In this document: piece after piece, positions 8,306 to 18,534 of the stretch
Layout of the letters: the number at the start of each line of letters is the position of its first letter
Position numbering within the stretch: position 1 is the first letter of the stretch
Origin: JAJTFW01 sp903922455
GTDB taxonomy: Bacteria; Bacteroidota; Bacteroidia; AKYH767-A; OLB10
DNA length: 64,000 nucleotides
Assembly: GCA_943329665.2 (NCBI GenBank)
Contig: CALQEU020000015.1
Coordinates: 1-64,000, forward strand
Direction: 5' to 3'
Notes under the pieces: model-generated
Seen by the model: only the letters and a program-made list of their open reading frames with translations
What the model was told of the DNA's origin: nothing
Databases searched by the model: none
Program-made: the position numbers and the translations under genes

Positions 8306-8580
8306 TGCTAGATCTCTTGGACTTGGATTAAATTTCAAGGCTCTTGAGATGGGCATGCTTCGCAAATTTTGGCGATGCGTCTTGTGGCAATGTGATCTTC
8401 TCGAGATTACTCGCTACTAACAGGAGGATTGAATTCAGGCATAAGTTCAATTACAATATCTCTTCAACCTCGTCCTTGGCTTCTGTTCCGCCGCACTGCG
8501 GGATTCATGCAGCAGAGACAGGCGATGCGCCCTCTAATGTCTAACATCCAATCGCGAAGCCTCGCGACCAACATCCCGCC

Positions 8581-11500
8581 ATGTATCTCAATTGCCACAG
8601 CTGGTTCAGCTTTCATTATGGAACACTCTCGATTGAGAAGCTGTTGGAGGAAGCACAAAGGCTAGGCGTAAAAAAGCTAGTATTAACCGACATTAATAAC
8701 ACTTCCGGCGCGCTCGACTTCATCCGCTTGGCTCCGAAATATGGCGTGGAGCCAGCGGTGGGAATTGAGTTTCGTCAAGGCGATACCGTTAGATTCATCG
8801 GTATTGCAAAAAATAATGAAGGCTTCGAAGAGCTGAACCGCTACCTCAGCGATTGTCTCCGCCAAGGAGCCGCCGAAGGAGAAAGTTCCGGCAACCGCGA
8901 TGCCATCGTCCCTAAAGAAATTCCATGTTTCAGGAACGTTGTGGTTATCTTACCTGTTAAACTGTCTTCCTCCGACCCTCTCTCGTCTCATGTTGAGATG
9001 GGAGAGGGGAGATGGGAGAGTGGGAGTCTCGAGAGTGAGAATGAGAATGAGAGGGAGAGGGAGAGTGAGAGTGAGAGTGAGAGGGAGAGTGAGAGTGAGA
9101 GGGAGGATAAGAGCGAAGTGCGTGAAGAGATGCAAGAAGATGTCGCAGTTCCTTTGAATAAGAAACATGAAAAATTTGTGGGAGAAAATAATGGGTCGAA
9201 CGACTCGCCCATTTATTCAGAGAAAACCATCGCGCCCATTGTTGCTTTTGGCACATCAAAAAAAAATTCCCAATTAAACACAGTAGAAACTTTTATTACG
9301 GCGAGAGAAATCGCAGCGCGGGAACAGAACAGAGAACCACAGCACGAACAATCGCCCCGTCTGAAAGGACAAGGGAAACGAAAAAAACTGCGCGATGCAG
9401 AACACCTTTTCTACGGAGTAGCCCCCTCCGATTTATCGCGACTTCCGTTTTCGGAATTTAAAGATTGCCTCCACCGTTGCGTCATCCTCTGGCCAGTGAC
9501 TGTGCGCAACAAAACAGATTTTAATATTCACCGACTCCTCTGCGCCATCGGACACAATACCTTGCTCAGCAGGGTTCCTCCCAACGTGAATTGTAGTCGG
9601 GAAGAAGTAATGCTCCCTATTTCGGATATCCGCAACCGTTATAAAGACTTTCCGCAACTTCTTTCCAACACCCAAAAAGTATTGAGCGAATGTCACATCG
9701 CTTTCGACTTCCACGAGCCAAAAAATAAAAAAACATTTAGCGGTAGTAAAGGCATCGACACCGAACTGCTGAATCGTGAAACGTGGAAAGGTGTAGATTA
9801 TCGCTTCGGAAAAATAATTTCACCAGCGATTCGTGAACGCGTAGAAAAAGAATTACGCATGATTAACGAGCTCGGTTTCGCAGCCTACTTCCTCATCAAC
9901 TGGGACATCGTGCGTTATGCACAACGACGCGGTTATTTCTACGTAGGAAGAGGTAGTGGCGCCAACAGTATCGTCGCCTACTGTTTGCGCATCACGGATG
10001 TAGATCCCATCGACCTCGATTTATACTTCGAACGATTTATTAATCCCTTCCGACAAAACCCGCCCGACTTCGATCTCGATTTTAGCTGGAAGGATCGCGA
10101 TGATTTAACGGCGTACATTTTTCGTCGCTATGGCGAAGAACATACGGCCTTGCTTGCGACGTACAGCACGTATCAAACCAAAGCGATTGTTCGTGAGTTA
10201 GGAAAAGTTTTTGGACTTCCGAAAGAAGAGATCGATGCCTTGCAATCAACACGCGATGGAGAAAGTGTAGGCGAAGGCATAGCGAAACTGATTCGTGAAT
10301 TTAGTTTGCTGATGCACGATTTTCCGCATCACCTGAGCATCCATGCCGGCGGAGTGATCATCAGCGAGAAACCCATTGTTTGTTACACCGCACTCAATCA
10401 TCCACCCAAAGGATTTCCCGTGACACAATTCAGCATGTTAGAATCGGAAGACATTGGATTGTATAAGTACGATATTTTAAGTCAGCGTGGACTCGGACAT
10501 ATTCGTGATGCCGTCGACATCGTGAAAAAAAATCGCGGCATCGACATCGACATTCATCAGATCAAAGCATTTAAGAAAGATGAAAAAATAAAAGAGCTCA
10601 TTCGCAATGGACGCTGCATGGGTTGTTTCTATGTGGAGAGTCCTGCGATGCGGATGTTGCTGAAAAAATTACAAGTAGATACTTATATTCAGCTGGTGGC
10701 GGCGAGTTCAATCATTCGTCCAGGTGTAGCGCGGAGTGGTATGATGCGCGAATACATTCTACGTACACACGATCCAGCTCGAAGAACGTATATACATCCC
10801 GTTATGAAAGAGCTGATGGAAGAAACGTATGGCATCATGGTGTATCAGGAAGATGTGATCAAGGTAGCACATCACTTCGCTGGACTCGACTTGAGTGAAG
10901 CCGATGTGTTGCGCAGAGGGATGAGTGGGAAGTTTAGAAGTCGGGAAGAGTTTCAAAAAATTCGCGATAAATTTTTTTCCTCTTGTCACGAAAAGGGATA
11001 TCCGCTCTCCATCACGGATGAAGTATGGAGACAGATAGAAAGCTTTGCGGGTTACTCATTCTCCAAGGGACACTCGGCGAGTTATGCTGTAGAGAGTTAT
11101 CAGAGTTTATATTTGAAGGCGCATTATCCGCTTGAATTTATGGTAGGTGTGATTAATAACTTCGGTGGATTTTACAATACCGAATTCTATGTGCATGAAG
11201 CGCGCATGCAGGGAGCGAACATCCACGCGCCCGATATCAACAAGAGCACCTACTTAACGGATATCCACGGCCGTGATATCTACTTAGGCTTCATCCATCT
11301 TCAAAACATACAATTAAATTTATGCGAAACCCTCTTACACGAACGCAACACGCAAGGCGCCTTTGTTGACCTCGCCGACTTCATGCGTCGCGTCGCTATT
11401 GAAGTAGAACAGCTCCGCATCCTCATTCGTATTGGTGCTTTTCGATTTACAGGAAGAAGTAAGAAGGAATTGATGTGGGACTTGCTCCTTCACTTGGGCG

Positions 11501-12036
11501 ATGGAAGAAAAACAGAAGTATACCAACCTCTCTTTAACGAACCCTCCTTCGACAAGTCTTCGGAGGGCGAAGTGGAATGGAAATTACCCCCGCTTACGCA
11601 TCATCATTTAGAAGATGCGTTGGATGAAATTGAGTTGTTAGGATTTGAATTATCGAGTCCATATAAAAGACTTTCAAAAAGTTTAAACGCGGCGGTCGCG
11701 GCGGTCGCGGCGGTCGCAGCGGAGTCGCAGCGGTCGCGGCGGTTAAACCTCGCCCAAGAACTGGGAACTTATATCGGCAAAGAAATCTCCATCCAAGGAT
11801 ACCTCGTCACCACCAAGCCTACGCGCACCGCTAAAGGAGAATACATGGCCTTCGGAACGTGGTTAGATGTCGACGGATATTTTTTCGACACTACACATTT
11901 TCCACGTGTCATTAAGCAACATCCCTTCCGCGGCAAGGGCATCTACACCATAAAAGGAAGAGTGGATGAAGAGTTTGGGTTTTGTAGTATCACGGTAAGT
12001 GGGATGGAAAAACTACCCACGCAGGGGATTGATTGA
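8581..12036 (+). CDS. error-prone DNA polymerase III alpha (DnaE2-like) with low-complexity insertion
   Basis: A 1151-residue C-family polymerase alpha subunit. The PHP domain starts at residue 1 (NCHSWFSFHYGT) but its metal site looks degraded: TDINN stands where TDHGN is usual. The polymerase core has PDFDLDF near 495-502, carrying catalytic Asp residues. Residues 127-275 interrupt the PHP domain between VVILPV and LFYGVAPSDL. This insert includes a Glu/Ser/Arg tract (148-178) coded by GAGAGTGAGA words. A second array of GCGGTCGCG words codes an Ala-Val / Arg-Ser stretch near 1037-1055. Relatives of this cassette polymerase are usually clearly shorter. With dinB and the S24 regulator it forms a probable inducible mutagenesis unit. 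Confidence 0.93.
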   Translation: MYLNCHSWFSFHYGTLSIEKLLEEAQRLGVKKLVLTDINNTSGALDFIRLAPKYGVEPAVGIEFRQGDTVRFIGIAKNNEGFEELNRYLSDCLRQGAAEGESSGNRDAIVPKEIPCFRNVVVILPVKLSSSDPLSSHVEMGEGRWESGSLESENENERERESESESERESESEREDKSEVREEMQEDVAVPLNKKHEKFVGENNGSNDSPIYSEKTIAPIVAFGTSKKNSQLNTVETFITAREIAAREQNREPQHEQSPRLKGQGKRKKLRDAEHLFYGVAPSDLSRLPFSEFKDCLHRCVILWPVTVRNKTDFNIHRLLCAIGHNTLLSRVPPNVNCSREEVMLPISDIRNRYKDFPQLLSNTQKVLSECHIAFDFHEPKNKKTFSGSKGIDTELLNRETWKGVDYRFGKIISPAIRERVEKELRMINELGFAAYFLINWDIVRYAQRRGYFYVGRGSGANSIVAYCLRITDVDPIDLDLYFERFINPFRQNPPDFDLDFSWKDRDDLTAYIFRRYGEEHTALLATYSTYQTKAIVRELGKVFGLPKEEIDALQSTRDGESVGEGIAKLIREFSLLMHDFPHHLSIHAGGVIISEKPIVCYTALNHPPKGFPVTQFSMLESEDIGLYKYDILSQRGLGHIRDAVDIVKKNRGIDIDIHQIKAFKKDEKIKELIRNGRCMGCFYVESPAMRMLLKKLQVDTYIQLVAASSIIRPGVARSGMMREYILRTHDPARRTYIHPVMKELMEETYGIMVYQEDVIKVAHHFAGLDLSEADVLRRGMSGKFRSREEFQKIRDKFFSSCHEKGYPLSITDEVWRQIESFAGYSFSKGHSASYAVESYQSLYLKAHYPLEFMVGVINNFGGFYNTEFYVHEARMQGANIHAPDINKSTYLTDIHGRDIYLGFIHLQNIQLNLCETLLHERNTQGAFVDLADFMRRVAIEVEQLRILIRIGAFRFTGRSKKELMWDLLLHLGDGRKTEVYQPLFNEPSFDKSSEGEVEWKLPPLTHHHLEDALDEIELLGFELSSPYKRLSKSLNAAVAAVAAVAAESQRSRRLNLAQELGTYIGKEISIQGYLVTTKPTRTAKGEYMAFGTWLDVDGYFFDTTHFPRVIKQHPFRGKGIYTIKGRVDEEFGFCSITVSGMEKLPTQGID

Positions 12037-12039
12037 TGA

Positions 12040-12115
12040 GTTGCAAATTAAGAAATTGGCAAGTTGGCAAGTTAGGAGATGGGATCGCGAAGCTTCGCGA
12101 GGGAGATGGGAGCAG
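12040..12115. repeat. AAGTTGGC array with CGCGAAGCTTCGCG palindrome
   Basis: A short array of GGCAAGTTGGCAAGTT words begins a few bases after the dnaE stop. It is followed by the palindrome TCGCGAAGCTTCGCGA at 12085-12100. The palindrome recurs at 23047-23064, and variants occur at 8553 and 22388 and inside the units at 1-220. Confidence 0.8.
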
Positions 12116-12239
12116 AGCACGCATGCCCTCCTCAACTTGACCGTTCCGCATTTTCAATGAGAAAAAATGGGCAATATTTTAAATGATGATTTTATTGATT
12201 TTCTGAAATTATTCAATCAATTACAGGTTGATTAAAGAA

Positions 12240-13403
12240 CTATCCAAAATGATTCAACATGAAACTTTTCCAATTAATAATTTTTATATTGTCAGAATAT
12301 GTTTGTTGTTCTTCTCCTGCATACAACACAACTGCATTTTCTGCTTTACTAAGCTTCATCCAATAATGAATATTTTTAACGTATCCGCTGCCAATCGTTT
12401 TTCCCGATTTTATCTCTATAGGAAAGAGTTTCATCCCATCATCCAAAATAATATCTATTTCGTGTCCGGTTTTATCTCTCCAATAAAAAAGCGGTGATGG
12501 CTTCCCTGCATTAATAAATACTTTACGTAATTCCATAACAACAAAATTCTCAAAGATAGCACCACGAAGTGGATGATTGATTAAATGATTTTTTTCGGTA
12601 ATGCGCAACAGTGAGCAAACAATCGCGGTATCTGTGAAATATATTTTAGGTCGCTTCACAATGGTTTTATTAAAATTTTTATGATGAGGTCGTAATACAA
12701 ATACAACATAGCTTGCTTCAAGCAACCCTATCCACGCTTGTACGGTTTTCACATCAACACCCGCCTCTAACGCCAAAGCACTTGCATTGAGTTCTTGTCC
12801 GCAACGACCGGCTAATAAAGAAAGAAATCTTTCAAAAACAAACAAATCATTGATGTTACGCAACTGACGAATGTCTTTTTCTATATACGTACTAATGTAA
12901 TTTCTTGACCAATCGGGAGATGGCACTTGTTGATCATACACTGGGGGAAAACATCCTTTGATCATTAAATCATCCTCATCATTTAAAAGCCAATTAGCAT
13001 GATGTAACTCGTGAATACTAAATGTAGGTAATTGAAAAAAAGCAATACGTCCCGCTAAACTTTGCGAGATGGATTCTTGCAATAAGAAATTATTAGATCC
13101 TGTTAAGATATACTGTGCCTTCGCATCGCTTTTGTCTAACACTTCTTGTAGGAAAGAAAACAATTCAGGTGTACGTTGAACTTCGTCTAATACGGCTCCA
13201 TTTGAAAACTGACCAATAAATCCTCTTGGATCTTCGATGGCATAACGACGAACGTCTGGATTTTCCAGTGAAACATAAGGTTTGTTAGGAAAAAGTGCCT
13301 TTACTAGGGTTGATTTCCCCGTTTGTCTGGCACCAGTTATAGCAATTGCTTTAAAATTAGCCGCAAGACGAATCACCTCATTATATCCCTGTCGAACAAT
13401 CAT
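12240..13403 (-). CDS. AAA ATPase with DUF4143 (AAA_14 family)
   Basis: A 387-residue protein of the widespread ATP-binding AAA_14 / DUF4143 family. Walker A is GARQTGKS near residues 24-31 and a Walker B-like AVLDEVQR lies near 70. An arginine-rich middle follows, and then the C-terminal DUF4143 part, which ends in a PD-(D/E)XK-like pattern (GHEIDIIL, then PIEIKSG). Members are often mobile between genomes and lack an assigned function. The gene is read from an ATG and stands alone between dnaE and a pirin gene, with no operon partners. Confidence 0.92.
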   Translation of the reverse strand: MIVRQGYNEVIRLAANFKAIAITGARQTGKSTLVKALFPNKPYVSLENPDVRRYAIEDPRGFIGQFSNGAVLDEVQRTPELFSFLQEVLDKSDAKAQYILTGSNNFLLQESISQSLAGRIAFFQLPTFSIHELHHANWLLNDEDDLMIKGCFPPVYDQQVPSPDWSRNYISTYIEKDIRQLRNINDLFVFERFLSLLAGRCGQELNASALALEAGVDVKTVQAWIGLLEASYVVFVLRPHHKNFNKTIVKRPKIYFTDTAIVCSLLRITEKNHLINHPLRGAIFENFVVMELRKVFINAGKPSPLFYWRDKTGHEIDIILDDGMKLFPIEIKSGKTIGSGYVKNIHYWMKLSKAENAVVLYAGEEQQTYSDNIKIINWKSFMLNHFG

Positions 13404-13743
13404 CTATCAAATATATGGAAAAATATGGAATTCAATTCCATAAAAAGACATATTTGATCTAATCAATTAATAAACAGTTGCATCTATTGCATATTTTTTT
13501 GCTTCCGACCTTTTGTGAAATAGGTGAATTCATCGTTCTCTATAGCAGGACCATATATAAAGAACAAGTAAAGGAATATGATTTTAGAATTGGTAAACTA
13601 TCTCCATGGTGCGCTACAAAGCAACAAATTTTTCATCTCAAGAAAGAGTAAAAAAGAATCGACTAGTGTAAAAAACTCTGCTAGTACCAGTATAACTGTT
13701 TAGAAATAAACGCCAAGTTATCCATAAAAGTTTTAAAACTACT
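13404..13743. other. intergenic space with a 60-codon open frame lacking a start
   Basis: On the + strand a frame stays open from about 13465 to a TAA at 13649-13651. It ends in a sequence with protein-like composition (FRIGKLSPWCATKQQIF) but has no ATG. It might be the end of a decayed gene; I do not recognise it. The remainder is AT-rich and featureless. Confidence 0.25.
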
Positions 13744-14463
13744 TTACATATTCATCGGCACTTCGATCAACAATATCTCAGCATCTTGAGAAATTGCTTT
13801 TACAGAAAATTTATCTGTGTTCCATATACCCAAACCATCTCGTTCATTCAACGTATTCCCATCAATCACAACAGCGCCTTTCAATATGAATGCATAAACA
13901 CCATTCCCACTTTTTTTGATGCTGTAATCAAAAGAAAAATCCTTATCCAATTTACCTAGATGAAACCATGAATCTTGAAGAATGCAAACACCTGCATCGT
14001 CGATATTGGGAGATACAATTTGCAGAAAATTATTATGTTGTTCTTTCTCATTTATCGTAATTTGATCATAACGAGGTTTCGTATTTTTCTCTTTTGGAAA
14101 AATCCAAATTTGTAAAAACTTCACTGGCTTATCTTTATTCTTGTTGTACTCAGAATGCGTAACTCCAGTACCAGCACTCATAATTTGAACATCCCCTTTT
14201 TTAATCACGGTAATATTTCCGATGCTGTCTTTGTGTTCTAAATCCCCGTCCAGCGGAATTGAAATGATTTCCATATTGTCGTGCGGATGTGTTCCAAAGC
14301 CCATTCCGGCCTCCACAAAATCATCATTCAACACTCGAAGCATTCCAAAATGCATTCGCTCTGGATGATGATAATTTGCAAAACTAAATGTATGTTTACT
14401 TTGCAACCAACCATGGTTTGCATCTCCGCGGGATTCCGACGTATGAATTACTGTATTTGCCAT
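13744..14463 (-). CDS. pirin family protein
   Basis: A 239-residue pirin-type bicupin. Metal ligands are in HPHDNMEII and the GVTHSEYN segment, as expected for an Fe(II) cupin. The start is the ATG at 14463 giving MANTVIHTSESRG, which is the usual family N-terminus; a TTG at 14505 would add an unlikely hydrophobic tail. The RGDANHGWLQSKHTFSF segment is typical of the YhhW-like subgroup, which includes quercetin-cleaving enzymes. It is more compact than the pirin at 3582. It is followed upstream by the SRAP gene with a 72-base gap, both read leftwards. Confidence 0.92.
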   Translation of the reverse strand: MANTVIHTSESRGDANHGWLQSKHTFSFANYHHPERMHFGMLRVLNDDFVEAGMGFGTHPHDNMEIISIPLDGDLEHKDSIGNITVIKKGDVQIMSAGTGVTHSEYNKNKDKPVKFLQIWIFPKEKNTKPRYDQITINEKEQHNNFLQIVSPNIDDAGVCILQDSWFHLGKLDKDFSFDYSIKKSGNGVYAFILKGAVVIDGNTLNERDGLGIWNTDKFSVKAISQDAEILLIEVPMNM

Positions 14464-14535
14464 TTTGTGATTATTTAATAAAATGAAAATTACAAAAAAT
14501 TTCAATTACTATACTTCGCTAATGAAGCAATATAA

Positions 14536-15333
14536 TTAATCACTCTTCTCACTTATGAATTTTTCAATCTCTTCATGCCATTTTAAATCGCGAAAAACTT
14601 TCAATTCGATTTCGGGAAGGATCGGTTCGCCGATGGGTTGGAGGAGGTCGATGTCGTTTTCGCGGGGACTCTTTATTCTTTTGCTGATGGGATAAGCATT
14701 CATCTCATCATCGGTATAAGGTTCGAGGAGATCGGTGATTTGATTGAGATGTTCTGCTTCCAACCATCTGCGTTCGTCGCTCTCGTGGAGGATAACAGGA
14801 GAACGATGATGTCCGATTTGCTGAATGACTTTGTTGGGTGTTGTAGTGATGATGGAAAATGAATTTATTATTTCTCCCGTTTCTTTATTCGCCCACTCAT
14901 CCCAGATACCTGCTAAGGCCATGGGTCGACGCTTGAGGTAGACGAGATAGGGTTTGTCGAGCTTTTCTTTTTTCGGACCTTCAATAAAATAATCGGCGAT
15001 CACTAAACACCGTTGTGAACGGATGGGCTTTCGGAAAGAAGGTTTGCTGATGATTCCCTTCGCACCACGATAGTTCGGATCGTCGTCACTGTTATGATCG
15101 CCTTCTGCACGAGCATTGATTAAGTACATGGGTTTCTTCGCCCAGAAAGGAGTTAATCCAAAATGAAAAAACTGAATCTCGTTGGGCTTGTCGTTAGTAA
15201 TTACCGGAGCCAATGCACCCGGCACCACATTAAAATTCGGCAAAGGAACACGCGCGGAATATTGCTGCGCAACGGCGTTGAAACGCTTTTCGTAGGATTT
15301 GATATTGTCGATTAAGATATAGCGGCCACACAT
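14536..15333 (-). CDS. SRAP domain protein (HMCES/YedK type), abasic-site DNA crosslinker
   Basis: A 265-residue SOS response-associated peptidase (SRAP). Cys2 after the initiator Met (MCGRY) is the nucleophile that forms the thiazolidine link to abasic sites in single-stranded DNA. Further conserved parts are FHFGLTPFW, the INARAEG segment, the acidic ADYFIEG segment and HHRSPVIL with its catalytic His. Its presence 2.5 kb from the DnaE2/DinB cassette strengthens the reading of 5.3-15.3 kb as a DNA-damage island, though nothing shows shared control. A TACGAATTACG array begins right upstream of the ATG. Confidence 0.95.
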   Translation of the reverse strand: MCGRYILIDNIKSYEKRFNAVAQQYSARVPLPNFNVVPGALAPVITNDKPNEIQFFHFGLTPFWAKKPMYLINARAEGDHNSDDDPNYRGAKGIISKPSFRKPIRSQRCLVIADYFIEGPKKEKLDKPYLVYLKRRPMALAGIWDEWANKETGEIINSFSIITTTPNKVIQQIGHHRSPVILHESDERRWLEAEHLNQITDLLEPYTDDEMNAYPISKRIKSPRENDIDLLQPIGEPILPEIELKVFRDLKWHEEIEKFISEKSD

Positions 15334-15337
15334 TGGG

Positions 15338-15535
15338 GGATACGAATTACGTTAGGATACGAATTATGTTAGGATACGAACTACGAATCGATACGAATAT
15401 ACAAATTACGAATCACACTAATACGCGAATACACGAAATGCGAATGATCACGAAATCGAAATAAAACGAAATGTGCATGAAGCTTGAGGCTTGTGGATTG
15501 AAGCTTGCGGCTTGAAGCTTGAAGCTAAATTATCG
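15338..15535. repeat. two adjoining short-period arrays
   Basis: From 15338 to about 15450 the DNA is made of GGATACGAATTACG and TACGAATA words, the same family as 1-378 and 1128-1302. From about 15478 to 15530 it changes to GAAGCTTGAGGCTTG / GCTTGAAGCTTGAAGC words. The two arrays fill nearly the whole gap between the SRAP and T9SS genes. Confidence 0.85.
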
Positions 15536-15564
15536 AAGCTACAAACAATACACTAGAACAATTC

Positions 15565-18477
15565 CTAATACGAAGAGTTTGTCAGCATCAACTTCAAAGT
15601 TCCCAGTACTCCGTTCTCGCATTGGTACTGCAAGATATAAAGTCCTGCAGGGAATTTGTTTAGATTGATTTCACGACTAACAAGATCTAACATAATTACT
15701 TTTCTTCCTTGCACATCATAAACATTTCCGCTGATGATGGGCGACGCACCTAATGTTTCCATCAATAAGAAGGTACCTGTCGATGGGTTCGGATAGGCGT
15801 TAACGTTAGATGGGTTTTCGATCTGTTGCATACCAACCGCACTTCCACCATATTTAATGGTGATCATCCGGAAAAGATATTCGTTCAAAAAATCAGTAGC
15901 GCTTTGTCCAGTTACAATAAAGTTTCCTTGTGCGTCACGTGCTAAATCATGAAGTACATCTGGTGCAAAATTGGGCGTTGTGTAGGTGTTTAAGAATTGC
16001 TGTGCGCCTGTTGAATTGTATCCCACCAAAACAAAATCGTAATTATTGCTAGTAGTGTTAATGGCCCATCCTGCGGTGACTATTCGATTATTCGACTCGA
16101 CCAAAATTTTTAATGGTGCTCTGTCACTTGCAGTTTGGCTATAAATAGTAGCCCATTGAAAAACTCCTGAAGCTGAATATTGCACCGTTGTGTACCTAGC
16201 AACAAACCCTGTTCCTCCTCTGCAGATATAAACAATATTTCCTGCAGGAGTATATCGAACCTTTACTCCGTACTCACTTACGGTATTCGGATTATATACA
16301 GCACGCCAATTTTGTACTCCAGTAGTTCCATTGTAGGTGATGAGAGTAGAAACACCAGTAGTTAAATATCCTGAAATTCCAACGGCTGCTACTTCTCCTG
16401 TAGGACTCACAGTCACATCGACAATTTCATCATAAACATTTAACGAATCAAAATCGGCAGACCAAAGTCGTACACCCGAGGGTTGAAAACGCTGCACAAC
16501 TCCCTTGGCAGTATTACCAGATGAGATTTGTACCAATCCAGCTACGGCGATATCTCCATTGGGAAATGCAGCCAGACTATTAATTTTCGTGACCGCGAAT
16601 TGTGTAGAATCCATCTTGGCTACCCATTGGACAACACGTTGATTATCGAAATAAATTAATAATCCTCCAGCAATACTTGAATTAGCGCCAATCACAATGC
16701 TGCCGTCGTTACGCATCAACATCGAATTAGAAAAAACATTCCCCGTTGGAGAAGGCAGATACCAAGAAGTATCTAAGAAATTTCCGCTAACGTCCATCGT
16801 GACTAAAGACATTCGAAAATTATTTTTAGTTTTAGCGCTATCCGTTGAGATGCATAAAACTAATTCTCCTGTTGGATTAAAATTCATATCGGTAATGGTA
16901 TCGTTGTTCCACCCAGCAGTCGAATAATATTTTTCCCAAAGCAACGTACCGGCTGGATCATATTTAACGATAGCAACATCCCATCCTTCGTTATAACTTC
17001 TATCAATAGTGGTAGCGCAATAAACATTATCGGCAGCATCTACACGAACTAACTGGCCATGCGTAATGCCCGCCCCTTTACCATTATGATTCCATTCATG
17101 TAAACTATTTCCAGCAGTATCCAACACCATCATATGCAAACTCTCATCTACATAAGCAGTATCTGTTTTAAATCCGCCTGCAATCACTTTCCCATTCCGT
17201 GTTGCAATGGCAAAACCCATAGAAGCATCTGTAGAGTCGGCAATACGATACGTCCATAATGAATCTCCAGCTTCAGAATATTTTGTAATAATCATATTCG
17301 TGAGTCCACCGTTACCATAATAATCCGGTCCTGGATAAATTCCTCTTCCTGACGTATAGACGCCACCGTTATTATCTACCGCAACGGAATTAAATACTTC
17401 ACTTCCAAAAGGCAAGGTGCCTGTCCATTTTCTTCTCCATCCTTGTGTACCATCAAAATTAACACGAGTTATAAATCCATTCGAATAATCGGTTCCAACG
17501 ACATAGGCATTTCCTAAATCGTCAAAAGTATTTCCTAATAAATACTCATCATTACCAGAAGTTGAATCCATGTAAATAGTTTCCCATTGCCGGATGCCCA
17601 ACCCGTTATACGACATCACCAACACATCTAACTTATTGTTCGCTGAGTTTCCAGTTTCTCCAGCAACAAATAAATTTCCTGCATTATTATAGGCGAGACC
17701 TCTCAATCGATCTGCTAAATTGAAAGCTGGATTTGAATACGTATCGGTCCAAACGGTTCCTCCATTCACATCATATTGTTTCACAAAAGCATTTATAAAA
17801 CCATTGGCAGTAATATCATAAACATAACCGCAAGCCGTTGCATTACCGTTGGGGGCAACCACAATATCGAATGCTTCATCGTCACTATTTCCAGGGCCAT
17901 TAAGAACATCCGCCCACTGTTGCGCACCTGCAGCATTGTATTTTATCACCAACCAATTTAATCCCGCAGAAGGTGGATCAATGCATCCTGCTACATAAAC
18001 GTTTCCGCTGCCATCTACCGCTATCGCATTACCGAAGCTTTGAGTATTTACTCCTGCCGCATATCGCGACACCCATTGTTGAACGCCTGCACTATTTAAT
18101 TTCACAGTGAAGCAATCAAAATTTCCCGAAAAAGTAGGTTGAGATTTTCCTGTTAAATAAACATTAAGATTTACATCGATGGCCATGTCGAGAACATAAT
18201 CCTCTCCTTTACTACCACTATCATAATAATATTGCCAAAGGGTATCACCTTGTGCATTTCGTTTCATGGCGAATGCATCGGGGTATGCTCGTTCGTTACT
18301 TGCATATCCTCCAGTGTAAATATCATTATTGTTGTCGATCAATATTTTGCTGATGCGATCGGAAGATTTTCCCTGCGGAGTAAAAGAGCGAAGCCATTGT
18401 TGAGGAAGAGCTTGAGAGAATGAAAGTGCATTCACAAGAATTATAAAAGAAAGCGAAAGGGTGATTTTTAATTTCAT
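15565..18477 (-). CDS. secreted beta-propeller-like protein with T9SS sorting domain
   Basis: A 970-residue exported protein. The ATG at 18477 gives a clean signal peptide (MKLKITLSLSFIILVNALSFSQA); the longer TTG start adds residues before it and is unlikely. The body holds many SBBP-like blades with the recurring pattern GxxGNxYVAG / TVKLNSAGVQQW. The last 80 residues form a T9SS type A sorting domain: YPNPSTGTF, then YDVQGRKV, LNKFPAGLYILQ and a final basic/hydrophobic strand. It is therefore expected at the cell surface or released, with an unknown role. A related, shorter protein is at 34096-35604. Confidence 0.92.
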   Translation of the reverse strand: MKLKITLSLSFIILVNALSFSQALPQQWLRSFTPQGKSSDRISKILIDNNNDIYTGGYASNERAYPDAFAMKRNAQGDTLWQYYYDSGSKGEDYVLDMAIDVNLNVYLTGKSQPTFSGNFDCFTVKLNSAGVQQWVSRYAAGVNTQSFGNAIAVDGSGNVYVAGCIDPPSAGLNWLVIKYNAAGAQQWADVLNGPGNSDDEAFDIVVAPNGNATACGYVYDITANGFINAFVKQYDVNGGTVWTDTYSNPAFNLADRLRGLAYNNAGNLFVAGETGNSANNKLDVLVMSYNGLGIRQWETIYMDSTSGNDEYLLGNTFDDLGNAYVVGTDYSNGFITRVNFDGTQGWRRKWTGTLPFGSEVFNSVAVDNNGGVYTSGRGIYPGPDYYGNGGLTNMIITKYSEAGDSLWTYRIADSTDASMGFAIATRNGKVIAGGFKTDTAYVDESLHMMVLDTAGNSLHEWNHNGKGAGITHGQLVRVDAADNVYCATTIDRSYNEGWDVAIVKYDPAGTLLWEKYYSTAGWNNDTITDMNFNPTGELVLCISTDSAKTKNNFRMSLVTMDVSGNFLDTSWYLPSPTGNVFSNSMLMRNDGSIVIGANSSIAGGLLIYFDNQRVVQWVAKMDSTQFAVTKINSLAAFPNGDIAVAGLVQISSGNTAKGVVQRFQPSGVRLWSADFDSLNVYDEIVDVTVSPTGEVAAVGISGYLTTGVSTLITYNGTTGVQNWRAVYNPNTVSEYGVKVRYTPAGNIVYICRGGTGFVARYTTVQYSASGVFQWATIYSQTASDRAPLKILVESNNRIVTAGWAINTTSNNYDFVLVGYNSTGAQQFLNTYTTPNFAPDVLHDLARDAQGNFIVTGQSATDFLNEYLFRMITIKYGGSAVGMQQIENPSNVNAYPNPSTGTFLLMETLGASPIISGNVYDVQGRKVIMLDLVSREINLNKFPAGLYILQYQCENGVLGTLKLMLTNSSY

Positions 18478-18534
18478 GTTTTGATGTGTTTGGAATATGA
18501 AGGTAATACTTTTCAAATAAAAAAGCTGCTGTAT

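Noticed and set aside
8900..9259. Several frames over the GAGAGTGAGA tract
   Set aside because: Low-complexity DNA inside dnaE opens all phases; only the dnaE frame continues into conserved domains.
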